A stretch of 64,000 bases of DNA from Mycobacterium sp. PSTR-4-N (GTDB taxonomy: Bacteria; Actinomycetota; Actinomycetes; Mycobacteriales; Mycobacteriaceae): the NCBI RefSeq assembly GCF_022348085.1, contig NZ_JAKRFN010000024.1, positions 1 to 64,000 of the forward strand, in the 5' to 3' direction. The translations under genes were made by a program, and so were the position numbers. Shown here piece by piece: positions 15,390 through 23,801 of the stretch. The notes under the pieces were generated by a model. That model did not search any database, was not told the DNA's origin, and worked only from the letters and a program-made list of their open reading frames with translations. Every line of letters starts with the position of its first letter. Position 1 is the first letter of the stretch.

Positions 15390-17651
15390 ATGTCTGTAGT
15401 TGAAATCGAAGACGGTGTGTTCGAATCCACCGCCACCATCGACAACGGGAGCTTCGGCACCCGCACCATCCGGTTCGAGACCGGTCGGCTGGCCCAGCAG
15501 GCCGCCGGCGCCGTCGTCGCCTACCTCGACGACGAGACCATGCTGCTCAGTGCCACCACCGCCAGCAAGGCGCCCAAGGAGCACTTCGACTTCTTCCCGC
15601 TCACCATCGACGTCGAGGAGCGGATGTATGCCGCGGGTCGCATCCCCGGCTCGTTCTTCCGCCGTGAGGGTCGTCCGTCGACCGACGCGATCCTGACCTG
15701 CCGTCTGATCGACCGGCCGCTGCGCCCGTCGTTCGTCAGCGGACTGCGCAACGAGATCCAGGTCGTGGTCACGGTGCTGAGCCTGGATCCCAAGGACCTG
15801 TACGACGTGTTGGCGATCAACGCCGCGTCGGCATCGACGCAGATCTCCGGTCTGCCGTTCTCCGGCCCGGTCGGCGGCGTGCGCGTCGCGCTGATCGACG
15901 GCCAGTGGGTGGCGTTCCCGACCGTCGAGCAACTCGAGCGCGCCGTGTTCGACATGGTGGTCGCGGGGCGCAAGGTCGAGGATGACGTCGCGATCATGAT
16001 GGTCGAGGCCGAAGCGACCGAGAACGTCATCGAGCTGGTCGCCGGCGGTGCAGGTGCACCGACCGAGACCGTCGTGGCCGAGGGCCTCGAGGCGGCCAAG
16101 CCGTTCATCGCGGTGCTGTGCGACGCGCAGGCCGAGCTGGCCGGCTCGGCCGGCAAGGAGACCGCCGAGTACCCGCTGTTCCCCGACTACGGCGACGACG
16201 TGTACTACTCGGTCGCCTCGGTTGCCACCGACGCCCTCTCCGAGGCGCTGACCATCGCCGGGAAGAACGAGCGCAACGACCGCACCGACGAGATCAAGGT
16301 CGAGGTGCTGCAGCGGCTGGCCGAGCAGTACGCCGGCCGCGAGAAGGAGATCGGCGCCGCGTTCCGCTCGCTCACCAAAAAGCTTGTGCGCCAGCGCATC
16401 CTGACCGATCACTTCCGCATCGACGGCCGCGGTGTCACCGACATCCGTGCGCTCTCGGCCGAGGTCGCGGTCATCCCGCGCGCCCACGGCAGCGCGCTGT
16501 TCGAGCGCGGCGAAACCCAGATCATGGGTGTCACCACGCTGGACATGGTCAAGATGGCCCAGCAGATCGACTCGCTGGGGCCCGAGACCTCCAAGCGCTA
16601 CATGCACCACTACAACTTCCCGCCGTTCTCGACCGGTGAGACCGGCCGCGTCGGCTCGCCCAAGCGCCGCGAGATCGGCCACGGTGCGCTCGCCGAGCGT
16701 GCCCTGGTGCCGGTGCTGCCGAGCGTCGAGGAGTTCCCCTACGCGATCCGCCAGGTGTCGGAAGCGTTGGGCTCCAACGGGTCCACCTCGATGGGCTCGG
16801 TGTGTGCCTCGACCCTGTCGCTGCTCAACGCCGGTGTGCCGCTGAAGGCGCCGGTCGCGGGTATCGCGATGGGCCTCGTCTCCGACGACGTCGAAGTGGA
16901 CGGCAAGACCGAACGCCGCTTCGTCACGCTGACCGACATCCTCGGCGCCGAAGACGCGTTCGGCGACATGGACTTCAAGTGCGCAGGCACCAAGGACTTC
17001 GTCACCGCTCTGCAGCTCGACACCAAGCTCGACGGCATCCCGTCGCAGGTGCTGGCCGGTGCCCTGGCCCAGGCCAAGGACGCCCGGATCACGATTCTCG
17101 AGGTGATGGCCGAGGCCATCGACGCCCCCGACGAGATGAGCCCGTACGCCCCGCGGATCACCACGATCAAGGTGCCGGTCGACAAGATCGGTGAGGTCAT
17201 CGGACCCAAGGGCAAGATGATCAACTCGATCACCGAGGAGACCGGCGCATCGATCTCCATCGAGGACGACGGCACGGTGTTCGTGGGCGCGTCCAACGGC
17301 GAGGCGGCGCAGGCGGCGATCGACAAGATCAATGCCATTGCCAACCCGCAGTTGCCCAAGATCGGCGAGCGGTTCCTCGGAACCGTGGTCAAGACAACCG
17401 ATTTCGGTGCGTTCGTGTCGCTGCTGCCGGGCCGTGACGGGCTGGTGCACATCAGCAAGCTCGGCCGCGGCAAGCGGATCAACAAGGTCGAGGATGTCGT
17501 CAAGGTCGGCGACAAGCTGCGCGTGGAGATCGCCGACATCGACAACCGCGGCAAGATCTCGCTGGTTCTCGTCGCTGAGGAGACCACCGAAGCTGCCGGT
17601 ACGGAAGCGCCGGAGGCCGCACCCGCCGATGCCGCGACCGCCAGCAGCTAG
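15390..17651 (+). CDS. pnp: polyribonucleotide nucleotidyltransferase (PNPase)
   Basis: 3'-5' phosphorolytic exoribonuclease and (p)ppGpp synthesis-associated GpsI of actinobacteria. 753 residues with two RNase PH domains (RREGRPSTDAILTCRLIDRPLRP; FERGETQIMGVTTL, HHYNFPPFSTGETG, GHGALAERAL), a KH domain (VDKIGEVIGPKGKMINSITE) and a C-terminal S1 domain (GTVVKTTDFGAFVSLLPGRDGLVHISKL). The tail is Ala/Glu-rich. ATG 15390; the 3' end overlaps pepR by 23 bp. Confidence 0.98.
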   Translation: MSVVEIEDGVFESTATIDNGSFGTRTIRFETGRLAQQAAGAVVAYLDDETMLLSATTASKAPKEHFDFFPLTIDVEERMYAAGRIPGSFFRREGRPSTDAILTCRLIDRPLRPSFVSGLRNEIQVVVTVLSLDPKDLYDVLAINAASASTQISGLPFSGPVGGVRVALIDGQWVAFPTVEQLERAVFDMVVAGRKVEDDVAIMMVEAEATENVIELVAGGAGAPTETVVAEGLEAAKPFIAVLCDAQAELAGSAGKETAEYPLFPDYGDDVYYSVASVATDALSEALTIAGKNERNDRTDEIKVEVLQRLAEQYAGREKEIGAAFRSLTKKLVRQRILTDHFRIDGRGVTDIRALSAEVAVIPRAHGSALFERGETQIMGVTTLDMVKMAQQIDSLGPETSKRYMHHYNFPPFSTGETGRVGSPKRREIGHGALAERALVPVLPSVEEFPYAIRQVSEALGSNGSTSMGSVCASTLSLLNAGVPLKAPVAGIAMGLVSDDVEVDGKTERRFVTLTDILGAEDAFGDMDFKCAGTKDFVTALQLDTKLDGIPSQVLAGALAQAKDARITILEVMAEAIDAPDEMSPYAPRITTIKVPVDKIGEVIGPKGKMINSITEETGASISIEDDGTVFVGASNGEAAQAAIDKINAIANPQLPKIGERFLGTVVKTTDFGAFVSLLPGRDGLVHISKLGRGKRINKVEDVVKVGDKLRVEIADIDNRGKISLVLVAEETTEAAGTEAPEAAPADAATASS

Positions 17652-18984
17652 CACGCCGGCACTGCGCCGGGGGCACGGCAGCGGCGACGCGGTCGACAAG
17701 TCGACGGCGATCCGTCGGACGGATCTGCCCGGTGGCCTGCGTGTGGTCACCGAGCACATCCCGCACGTGCACTCGGCGTCGGTCGGTGTCTGGGTCAACG
17801 TCGGATCGCGTGACGAGGGCCGCAGCGTGGCCGGTGCCGCGCACTTCCTCGAGCACCTGCTGTTCAAGGCGACCCCGACCCGCACCGCCGTACAGATCGC
17901 GCAGGCCGTCGACGCCGTCGGTGGGGAGCTGAACGCGTTCACCTCGCGCGAGCACACGTGCTACTACGCACACGTGCTCGACACCGATCTCGCGCTGGCT
18001 GTCGACCTGGTCGCGGATGTGGTGCTGCGGGGGCAGTGCTTCGCCGACGACGTGGAAGTCGAACGCGACGTCGTGCTCGAAGAGATCGCGATGCGCGACG
18101 ACGATCCCGAGGACACCCTCGGCGACGTCTTCTTGTCGGCGATGTTCGGCGATCATCCGGTGGGCCGGCCTGTGATCGGCAGCGTCGAGTCGATCTCGAC
18201 GATGACTCGTGCGCAGCTGCACTCCTTCCACCTCCGCCGTTACACGCCCGACCGCATGGTGGTGGCGGTGGCCGGAAACATCGATCACCGCGAGGTGGTC
18301 GCGCTGGCGCGTGAGCATTTCGGCGGCCGGCTGGTGCGTGGCCGCTCGCCGGTGCAACCCCGTAAAGGCGCGGGACGCGTCGGCGGCCGGCCGACACTGC
18401 AGGTGATCAAGCGAGACGCCGAACAGACCCACCTGTCGCTGGGGGTGCGCACGCCGGGCCGGCACTGGGATCACCGCTGGGCGGTGTCGGTGCTCAACAC
18501 CGCACTCGGCGGTGGGCTCAGTTCCCGTCTGTTCCAACAGATTCGGGAGACCCGCGGGCTCGCGTACTCGGTGTACTCGACGGTGGACACGTTCGCCGAC
18601 ACCGGCGCGCTGTCGATCTATGCGGGGTGCCTGCCCGAGCGATTCGACGAAGTCGTGCGGGTGACCACCGACGTACTCGACGAGGTCGCACGCGACGGCA
18701 TCACCGCCGACGAGTGTCGCATCGCCAAGGGTTCCCTGCGCGGCGGACTTGTGCTGGGACTGGAGGATTCGGGTTCGCGCATGAACCGGCTGGGACGCAG
18801 TGAGCTGAACTACGGGCAACATCGCACCATCGCCGAGACGTTGGCCCGCATCGACGAGGTCACCCTGGACGACGTCAATGCCGTTGCCCGACAACTACTC
18901 ACCCGTTCCTTCGGGGCGGCCGTACTGGGTCCGGTACGGGGCCGTCGGTCGCTACCGCGGCCACTGCAGACGATTCCGAGATGA
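17629..18984 (+). CDS. pepR: M16 family zinc protease PepR
   Basis: Mitochondrial-processing-peptidase-like M16 protease, 451 residues. The inverted zinc motif HFLEH is followed by the downstream Glu in VERDVVLEEIAMRDDDPED; the C-terminal M16_C half has LNTALGGGLSSRLFQQIRETRGLAYSV. ATG 17629 overlaps the pnp end; a later start is possible because the first 25 residues are Pro/Arg-rich and not conserved. The stop overlaps the beta-lactamase ATG (ATGA), so pnp-pepR-blaS form an operon. Confidence 0.92.
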   Translation: MPRPPAASTPALRRGHGSGDAVDKSTAIRRTDLPGGLRVVTEHIPHVHSASVGVWVNVGSRDEGRSVAGAAHFLEHLLFKATPTRTAVQIAQAVDAVGGELNAFTSREHTCYYAHVLDTDLALAVDLVADVVLRGQCFADDVEVERDVVLEEIAMRDDDPEDTLGDVFLSAMFGDHPVGRPVIGSVESISTMTRAQLHSFHLRRYTPDRMVVAVAGNIDHREVVALAREHFGGRLVRGRSPVQPRKGAGRVGGRPTLQVIKRDAEQTHLSLGVRTPGRHWDHRWAVSVLNTALGGGLSSRLFQQIRETRGLAYSVYSTVDTFADTGALSIYAGCLPERFDEVVRVTTDVLDEVARDGITADECRIAKGSLRGGLVLGLEDSGSRMNRLGRSELNYGQHRTIAETLARIDEVTLDDVNAVARQLLTRSFGAAVLGPVRGRRSLPRPLQTIPR

Positions 18985-19880
18985 GCGTCTCGCGGCGCGG
19001 ACTCCTGATCGGCGGGCTGTCGCTGGCTGGTCTCCTCGGCTGCTCGCGGCCGACCGTGTCGGCTGACCCCGCCGAGCCCCTGCCGCCGGTCGGTGATCGG
19101 ATTGCCGCGCTCGGTCGCCGGCACAACGCACGGATCGGTGTCTATGCCGCCGATCTCGGCTCGGATCGCACCGTGGAGCTCGGTGCCGACGACACGTTCG
19201 CGATGTGTTCCACGTTCAAGGCGTATGCATCAGCGGCGGTGCTGCAGCGCGCACAGCAGGGCAGGCTGGCTCTCACCGATCCGATCGCGATGCAACGCGG
19301 CGATATTCGCGAGCACTCGCCGGTGACCGAGCCGCGCGTGGGCTCGGCGATGACGCTGGCGGAACTGTGTCAGGCGGCGCTGCAGCAGAGCGACAACGCC
19401 GCAGGCAATCTGCTGCTGCGCACCTTGGGCGGGCCGCCGGCGATCACCGCGTTCGCTCGCAGCGTCGGCGACGAGCGCACGCGGCTGGATCGCTGGGAGA
19501 CCGAGCTGAACACCGCGATACCCGGCGATCCACGCGACACCAGCACGCCTCGCGCACTGGGCGTCGGCTTCCGGGCCGTACTGATCGGTGACGTTCTCGA
19601 CGTGGCGCACCGTCAGATGCTCGGGGACTGGATGCGGGCCAATCAGACGTCGAGCATGCGGGCGGGCCTGCCGGACGGGTGGGCGACCGCGGACAAGACC
19701 GGTAGCGGGGGATACGGCACCACCAATGACGTGGGCGTCGCCTATGGGACGCAGGGGCAGCGGTGGCTGCTGTCGATCATGACCCGTTCCGCCACCGACG
19801 ATCCCGACGCCGAGAGCCTGCGGCCGCTCGTCGGGGAGATCGCCGCGGCGGTGGCGCCGGAGCTATCCCAGCCGGCGTGA
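18981..19880 (+). CDS. blaS: class A beta-lactamase, Tat-exported lipoprotein (BlaS-like)
   Basis: Hydrolyses beta-lactams outside the inner membrane. 299 residues with every class A element: S77-T-F-K80, S137-D-N139, E173-x-x-L-N (Glu166 equivalent) and K239-T-G241. The N-terminus has a twin-arginine motif (SRRGLL) and a lipobox LLGC ending at Cys21, so a Tat-translocated lipoprotein is predicted. The place directly after pnp-pepR is that of the chromosomal beta-lactamase of M. smegmatis as I recall it. ATG 18981 overlaps the pepR stop; the last 18 bp overlap a convergent gene. Confidence 0.92.
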   Translation: MSVSRRGLLIGGLSLAGLLGCSRPTVSADPAEPLPPVGDRIAALGRRHNARIGVYAADLGSDRTVELGADDTFAMCSTFKAYASAAVLQRAQQGRLALTDPIAMQRGDIREHSPVTEPRVGSAMTLAELCQAALQQSDNAAGNLLLRTLGGPPAITAFARSVGDERTRLDRWETELNTAIPGDPRDTSTPRALGVGFRAVLIGDVLDVAHRQMLGDWMRANQTSSMRAGLPDGWATADKTGSGGYGTTNDVGVAYGTQGQRWLLSIMTRSATDDPDAESLRPLVGEIAAAVAPELSQPA

Positions 19881-20420
19881 ATTGTCGCGGTGCAGCACGA
19901 AGAAGTACGGCGTGCGGATGCCGCGCAGATCCATGGCGCCCAGCACGCTCTCCTCGCCGAGCCGCCGGAACACGTCGTTGATGGGCAACTGGTCGTAGAT
20001 CATCGTCGCGGTGTCCACTCCTCGGTAGCGCGTGGTGCGCAGCCGCGCCTTCGGTCCCCGCGCGGCGAGCACCGGTCGCAACGCGGCGATGACACCGGAG
20101 AGGTTGCGCTGCTTGAGCGCCGGGATCTTGGTGGCGATGCCGAGCCCGGCGAATGCGGGCAGCGGGTTCAGCGGCCACAACCCGGCGCCGTCGCGGGTGG
20201 GGAACAGCAGTGGGTGCACCGTTTCGCTGTCGGTGTACTGCTTGCCCCACCAGCCGCTGGCCTCGAGCATGCCGTCGAGGGGGTGGCCGGTCGGGACCTC
20301 GGCGCCGTGCCAGGTGCCGAGCATGAATTCGGTCTCGACGGCAGGCAGTGAGTCGAACAGCGCGAGCGCGTCGGACGTGGTCGTCGGGGCGCCGGGGAGG
20401 ACGTCGGACAGAACAGACAT
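19863..20420 (-). CDS. GXWXG/DUF4334 domain protein
   Basis: 185-residue protein with an N-terminal GXWXG domain (FMLGTWHGAEVPTGHPLDG) and a C-terminal DUF4334 domain (RTTRYRGVDTATMIYDQLPINDVFRRL, then YFFVLHR). Function unknown; the fold suggests small-ligand binding. ATG 20420 lies 6 nt after a TAGAAT box that is covered by a 22-bp palindrome, so tight repression by a TetR- or GntR-like regulator is likely. It overlaps blaS tail-to-tail by 18 bp. Confidence 0.82.
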   Translation of the reverse strand: MSVLSDVLPGAPTTTSDALALFDSLPAVETEFMLGTWHGAEVPTGHPLDGMLEASGWWGKQYTDSETVHPLLFPTRDGAGLWPLNPLPAFAGLGIATKIPALKQRNLSGVIAALRPVLAARGPKARLRTTRYRGVDTATMIYDQLPINDVFRRLGEESVLGAMDLRGIRTPYFFVLHRDNSRRLG

Positions 20421-20426
20421 GCCGGC

Positions 20427-20432
20427 ATTCTA
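20427..20432 (-). promoter_or_regulatory. putative -10 box of the GXWXG gene
   Basis: TAGAAT on the minus strand ends 6 nt before ATG 20420 (leaderless spacing) and is half covered by the 20430-20451 palindrome. Confidence 0.5.
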
Positions 20433-20451
20433 CTTGACACCCGTCAAGTAG
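20430..20451. promoter_or_regulatory. 22-bp palindromic operator CTACTTGAC-N4-GTCAAGTAG
   Basis: Perfect 9-bp arms around ACCC, located in the 45-bp gap between the divergent GXWXG/DUF4334 gene and the YchJ-like gene. It overlaps the putative -10 of the former and contains TTGACA on the plus strand. Symmetry and place fit a dimeric repressor of TetR type. The regulator is not next to it. Confidence 0.7.
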
Positions 20452-20465
20452 GGCAGACTGTGGGC

Positions 20466-20834
20466 ATGTCCGAGTGCCCGTGCGGGCGCGGCGTGGCCGC
20501 GCAGCAGTGCTGCCTGCCGTTGCTCAAGGGTGAGCGGCAGGCGCAGACGGCGGAGGAGTTGATGCGCTCGCGCTACACGGCGTTCGCCGTCGGGGATGCC
20601 GAGTACCTCTGGCGTACCTGGCATCCGCGGACGCGGCCGGAGCGGGTGACGATCGATCCGGCCGTGCAGTGGACCGGACTCCAGATCCTGGACACCGGTA
20701 CCGATACCGACACCGACACCGTCGAGTTCCGAGCGACCTACCGGGAAGGCCAACGAACCGGGACGCTGCATGAGCGGTCCCGGTTCGCTGTGAGAGCCCG
20801 TCGCTGGTTCTACATCGACGGGGAGGTGTCGTGA
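20466..20834 (+). CDS. YchJ/UPF0225 family SEC-C-type protein
   Basis: 122-residue protein with an N-terminal Cys-rich zinc-binding segment (CPCGRGVAAQQCCLPLL) and the NTF2-like YchJ body (AEELMRSRYTAFAVGDAEYLWRTWHP, GTLHERSRFA). Function unknown, perhaps a metal-bound adaptor. ATG 20466 is chosen; GTG 20460 is in frame. Contains a short tandem DTDT run (nt about 20698-20720). Confidence 0.85.
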   Translation: MSECPCGRGVAAQQCCLPLLKGERQAQTAEELMRSRYTAFAVGDAEYLWRTWHPRTRPERVTIDPAVQWTGLQILDTGTDTDTDTVEFRATYREGQRTGTLHERSRFAVRARRWFYIDGEVS

Positions 20835-20841
20835 CGGAGCG

Positions 20842-21957
20842 TCAGGCCAGCAGGCCGGCCGGATCGGTGAACGGCAGACCCAGATCGGTGGCGACCTGCT
20901 CGGAGAGCAGCGCCCCGTCGTGCGTCGAGAGTCCCTTGGCCAGAGCGGCATCGGAGCGGCACGCCTCGCGCCAACCCTTGCCGGCCAGCTTGAGCACATA
21001 CGGCATGGTCGCGTTGGTGAGCGCGTAGGTCGAGGTGCGCGGCACCGCACCGGGCATGTTGGCCACGCAGTAGAACACGGTGTCATGCACCGCGAACGTG
21101 GGATCGTCATGTGTGGTGGGCCGCGAATCCTCGAAGCAGCCGCCCTGGTCGATGGCGATGTCCACCAGTACCGCACCCGACTTCATCGCTGCCACAGTCG
21201 AATTCGTGACGAGCTTGGGCGCCTTCGCGCCGGGGATCAGCACGGCGCCGATCACCAGATCGGCCTCGGTGACCGCGGCCTCGAGGTCGAGGCTCGAGGA
21301 GTAGCGGGTCTCGATCGCGCCGCCGTACTCCGCATCGATCTTGCGCAGGATGTTGATGTTCAGGTCGAACACCGTCACGTGAGCGCCCATGCCCCAGGCC
21401 ACGGCTGCGGCGTTGTCACCGGCCATGCCGCCGCCGATCACGACGACCTTGGCCGGAGCCACGCCGGGAACGCCGCCCATCAGAACGCCGCGCCCACCTT
21501 GCGTGCGCATCAGGTGGTACGCGCCGACCTGCGCCGAGAGCCGGCCGGCAACCTCGCTCATCGGGGCCAGCAGGGGCAGAGCGCCGTCGGCGGTCTGCAC
21601 GGTCTCGTAGGCGATGGAGGTGGTCTTGGACGCGAGGAGGGCGTCGGTGCACGGCTTGGAGGCGGCCAGGTGCAGGTAGGTGAAGAGCGTCTGCCCGGCC
21701 CGCATCTTGGCGTACTCCGGCTCGATGGGTTCTTTGACCTTCAGGAGCAGTTCCGCTTCACCCCAGACCGTGTCCGCATCGGCGACGATCTGCGCGCCGG
21801 CGGCCTTGAAGTCGCCGTCGGTGATCGCCGAGCCGTCGCCGGCGCCGGACTGGACCATGACCTCGTGGCCACGCTGGGTCAGCTCGGCCACTCCTGCCGG
21901 CGTGATCGCGACCCGGTACTCGTTGTTCTTGATCTCGGTCGGCACACCGACGCGCAT
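20842..21957 (-). CDS. ald: alanine dehydrogenase
   Basis: NAD-dependent reversible deamination of L-alanine to pyruvate; 371 residues. N-terminal MRVGVPTEIKNNEYRVAITPAGV, catalytic Lys in LLLKVKEP and His in YLHLA, NAD-binding GGVPGVAPAKVVVIGGGMAGDNAA. The ATG at 21957 has AGGAG 5 nt upstream. Divergent from aldR, its likely activator/repressor. In mycobacteria it supports alanine use and redox balance under low oxygen, fitting a genome that also oxidises H2. Confidence 0.97.
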   Translation of the reverse strand: MRVGVPTEIKNNEYRVAITPAGVAELTQRGHEVMVQSGAGDGSAITDGDFKAAGAQIVADADTVWGEAELLLKVKEPIEPEYAKMRAGQTLFTYLHLAASKPCTDALLASKTTSIAYETVQTADGALPLLAPMSEVAGRLSAQVGAYHLMRTQGGRGVLMGGVPGVAPAKVVVIGGGMAGDNAAAVAWGMGAHVTVFDLNINILRKIDAEYGGAIETRYSSSLDLEAAVTEADLVIGAVLIPGAKAPKLVTNSTVAAMKSGAVLVDIAIDQGGCFEDSRPTTHDDPTFAVHDTVFYCVANMPGAVPRTSTYALTNATMPYVLKLAGKGWREACRSDAALAKGLSTHDGALLSEQVATDLGLPFTDPAGLLA

Positions 21958-22024
21958 TTTCGCTCCTGAAATCGGGGGGAAGTTCCCTCAAGTGTGAAGA
22001 AGCCTCGATACAGACACAATATTT

Positions 22025-22564
22025 ATGACGAAAATTCGCTACGCTACGGTCATGGCGGAAGAATCGGCGACGACGTCGGCATCAGTACAGGCCTCCTCGA
22101 AGAATGTTCGGGCCGTGATCGACGACGTCGACCGCCGAATCCTCACCGCCCTGCACGCCGACGCACGGCTGCCCAACAGCGCGCTGGCCGATCTCGTCGG
22201 CATCGCGCCGTCCACGTGTCACGGACGGGTGCGTCGGCTCACCGAACTCGGTGTCATCCGGGGCTTCTACGCCGATATCGATCCTGCCGCGATCGGGCTC
22301 ACGCTGCAGGCGATGATCTCGGTCAGCCTGCAAGCCAACGCTCGCGGCAAGATCCGCAACTTCATCGGCCAGATCCGGCGCAAGCCTCAGGTGATGGATG
22401 TCTACTTCCTCGCCGGCGCCGACGACTTCCTCCTGCACGTCGCCGCCCGCGACACCGACGACCTGCGAAAGTTCGTGGTGGAGAACCTCAACGCCGACGC
22501 GGATGTGGCCGGCACGCAGACGTCGCTGATCTTCGAGCACCTGCGCGGCGCCTCGCCGCTGTAG
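22025..22564 (+). CDS. aldR: Lrp/AsnC family transcriptional regulator (AldR)
   Basis: 179-residue feast/famine regulator: N-terminal HTH (DDVDRRILTALHADARLPNSALADLVGIAPSTCHGRVRRL) and C-terminal RAM/AsnC ligand domain (DVYFLAGADDFLLHVAARD). Divergence from ald identifies it as AldR, which senses amino acids. ATG 22025 gives the long form; ATG 22052 is an alternative that drops nine residues. The 67-bp gap to ald must carry its operators, but no clean palindrome was picked out by eye. Confidence 0.88.
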   Translation: MTKIRYATVMAEESATTSASVQASSKNVRAVIDDVDRRILTALHADARLPNSALADLVGIAPSTCHGRVRRLTELGVIRGFYADIDPAAIGLTLQAMISVSLQANARGKIRNFIGQIRRKPQVMDVYFLAGADDFLLHVAARDTDDLRKFVVENLNADADVAGTQTSLIFEHLRGASPL

Positions 22565-22569
22565 CGGGA

Positions 22570-23322
22570 TCAGGCGCCTGCGAAGCGGCGTACCCACGAG
22601 AACCACTGCGCCATGCCCTCGCCGGTCTTCGCGCTGACCGGCAGCACCTCGGCGGTCGGGTTGACCTGACGGATCCGCTCGGTGTAGGTCGCCACGTCGG
22701 CATCCAGGTAGGGGGCGAGGTCGATCTTGTTGAGCAGCACCACATCCACGGCCCGGAACATCACCGGATACTTCAGCGGCTTGTCCTCGCCCTCGGTCAG
22801 CGAATAGACCATCGCCTTGGCGTGCTCGCCCACGTCGAACTCCGCCGGGCAGACCAGGTTTCCGACGTTCTCGATGATCACCAGGTCCAGCGCATCCAGG
22901 TCCAGTCCGGCCAGCGCCCGATTCACCATCGGGGCGTCGAGATGGCATTCGCCGCCGAAACCGTTGTCGGTGTTGAGCAGTGAGATCTGCGCGCCGCGCC
23001 CGGCCAGGCGCGCAGCGTCGAGATCGGTGGCGATGTCGCCTTCGACGATGCCCACCGACAGCTCACCGGCCAGTTCGTCGAGCGTCGCGCTCAGCACCGC
23101 GGTCTTGCCGGAGCCCGGTGAGCTCATCATGTTCAGCGCGCGAATTGCGTTGCTTGCGAAGATCTCCCGATTCTGCGCAGCGCGAAGATCGTTCTCGGAG
23201 AATATCGCCTCGAGCACATCGATACGCTGACCCGCGGTCTGGTAGCCGCTGTGATCGCCGTGATCGTGATCGTGATCGTGACTGTGCACGGTGCCGTCAT
23301 CGTGGCGGTGGAACCTACCCAC
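22570..23322 (-). CDS. hypB: hydrogenase nickel incorporation GTPase HypB
   Basis: GTPase that inserts Ni into the hydrogenase large subunit with HypA. 250 residues from GTG 23322, which gives the typical N-terminus GRFHRHDDGT followed by a His/Asp nickel-storage stretch. G-domain motifs: P-loop SSPGSGKTAVL, ENVGNLVCPAEFDVG (metal-site Cys), NKIDLAPY. It overlaps the hypA stop by 8 bp. An upstream in-frame ATG at 23355 is less likely because it would run 41 bp into hypA. Convergent with aldR, 5 bp apart. Confidence 0.95.
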   Translation of the reverse strand: MGRFHRHDDGTVHSHDHDHDHGDHSGYQTAGQRIDVLEAIFSENDLRAAQNREIFASNAIRALNMMSSPGSGKTAVLSATLDELAGELSVGIVEGDIATDLDAARLAGRGAQISLLNTDNGFGGECHLDAPMVNRALAGLDLDALDLVIIENVGNLVCPAEFDVGEHAKAMVYSLTEGEDKPLKYPVMFRAVDVVLLNKIDLAPYLDADVATYTERIRQVNPTAEVLPVSAKTGEGMAQWFSWVRRFAGA

Positions 23323-23680
23323 GGCGCTGCCCCGCCGCTGTTTCGGTGGCGACATCGATCGACGTCACCAGGAACTCCTCGCCGCGGATCACGCTCACCT
23401 CGGCGCTGTGGCAGGCCGGGCAGCACACCGACCACCGCGAGCTGATCTCCGACTCCCGTCCACACGCACGGCAACTCACGGCCGCCGGCACCTGCTCGAG
23501 TTCCAGCGCCGCTCCGGCCAACCCGTCGTGTTCGGCCACGATCGACCAGCAGAACATCAGCGAATCGGCGACCACCTGCCGCAGGGCCCCGACGCGCACT
23601 CGCACCACCTCGACCGGCCGGCCCTCGGCGTGGGTGCGCACCACGCCGGCGATGGCGTGGCACAGCGACAACTCGTGCAC
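23315..23680 (-). CDS. hypA: hydrogenase maturation nickel metallochaperone HypA
   Basis: 121 residues. The N-terminal Ni-binding start is (V/M)HELSLCHAI, with His2 as the nickel ligand; the zinc domain carries CRACG and CPAC pairs. GTG 23680 is required for His at position 2. Works with HypB. First gene of the minus-strand hypA-hypB pair, divergent from hypF, with an inverted repeat 17 bp upstream of the start. Confidence 0.94.
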   Translation of the reverse strand: MHELSLCHAIAGVVRTHAEGRPVEVVRVRVGALRQVVADSLMFCWSIVAEHDGLAGAALELEQVPAAVSCRACGRESEISSRWSVCCPACHSAEVSVIRGEEFLVTSIDVATETAAGQRRG

Positions 23681-23696
23681 ACCGCTCAGCGTAATC

Positions 23697-23711
23697 CCGA
23701 CCGGGGGTCGG
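23697..23711. promoter_or_regulatory. inverted repeat CCGACC-N3-GGTCGG between hypA and hypF
   Basis: 6-bp perfect arms with a 3-nt spacer, in the 121-bp divergent hypA/hypF region, 17 bp before the hypA start. Could be an operator for coordinated control of the maturation genes, or part of a hairpin. Unassigned regulator. Confidence 0.4.
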
Positions 23712-23801
23712 AAATGCGCAGAAGTCTGTGCCGGATTTCGATAGTTGGTCATGCCGTGCGGAGTTAGCCTGGGGCGTCTGACGGTTCGAGGAGTCCGCGC
23801 C

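Noticed and set aside
15012..17957. 981-residue open frame antisense to pnp and part of pepR
   Set aside because: Long only because of GC-rich third-position bias; no domain pattern, and pnp on the other strand is certain.
20698..20720. Short GACACC/GATACC tandem run in the YchJ-like gene as a microsatellite
   Set aside because: Only a few imperfect units encoding DTDT; no evidence for phase variation.
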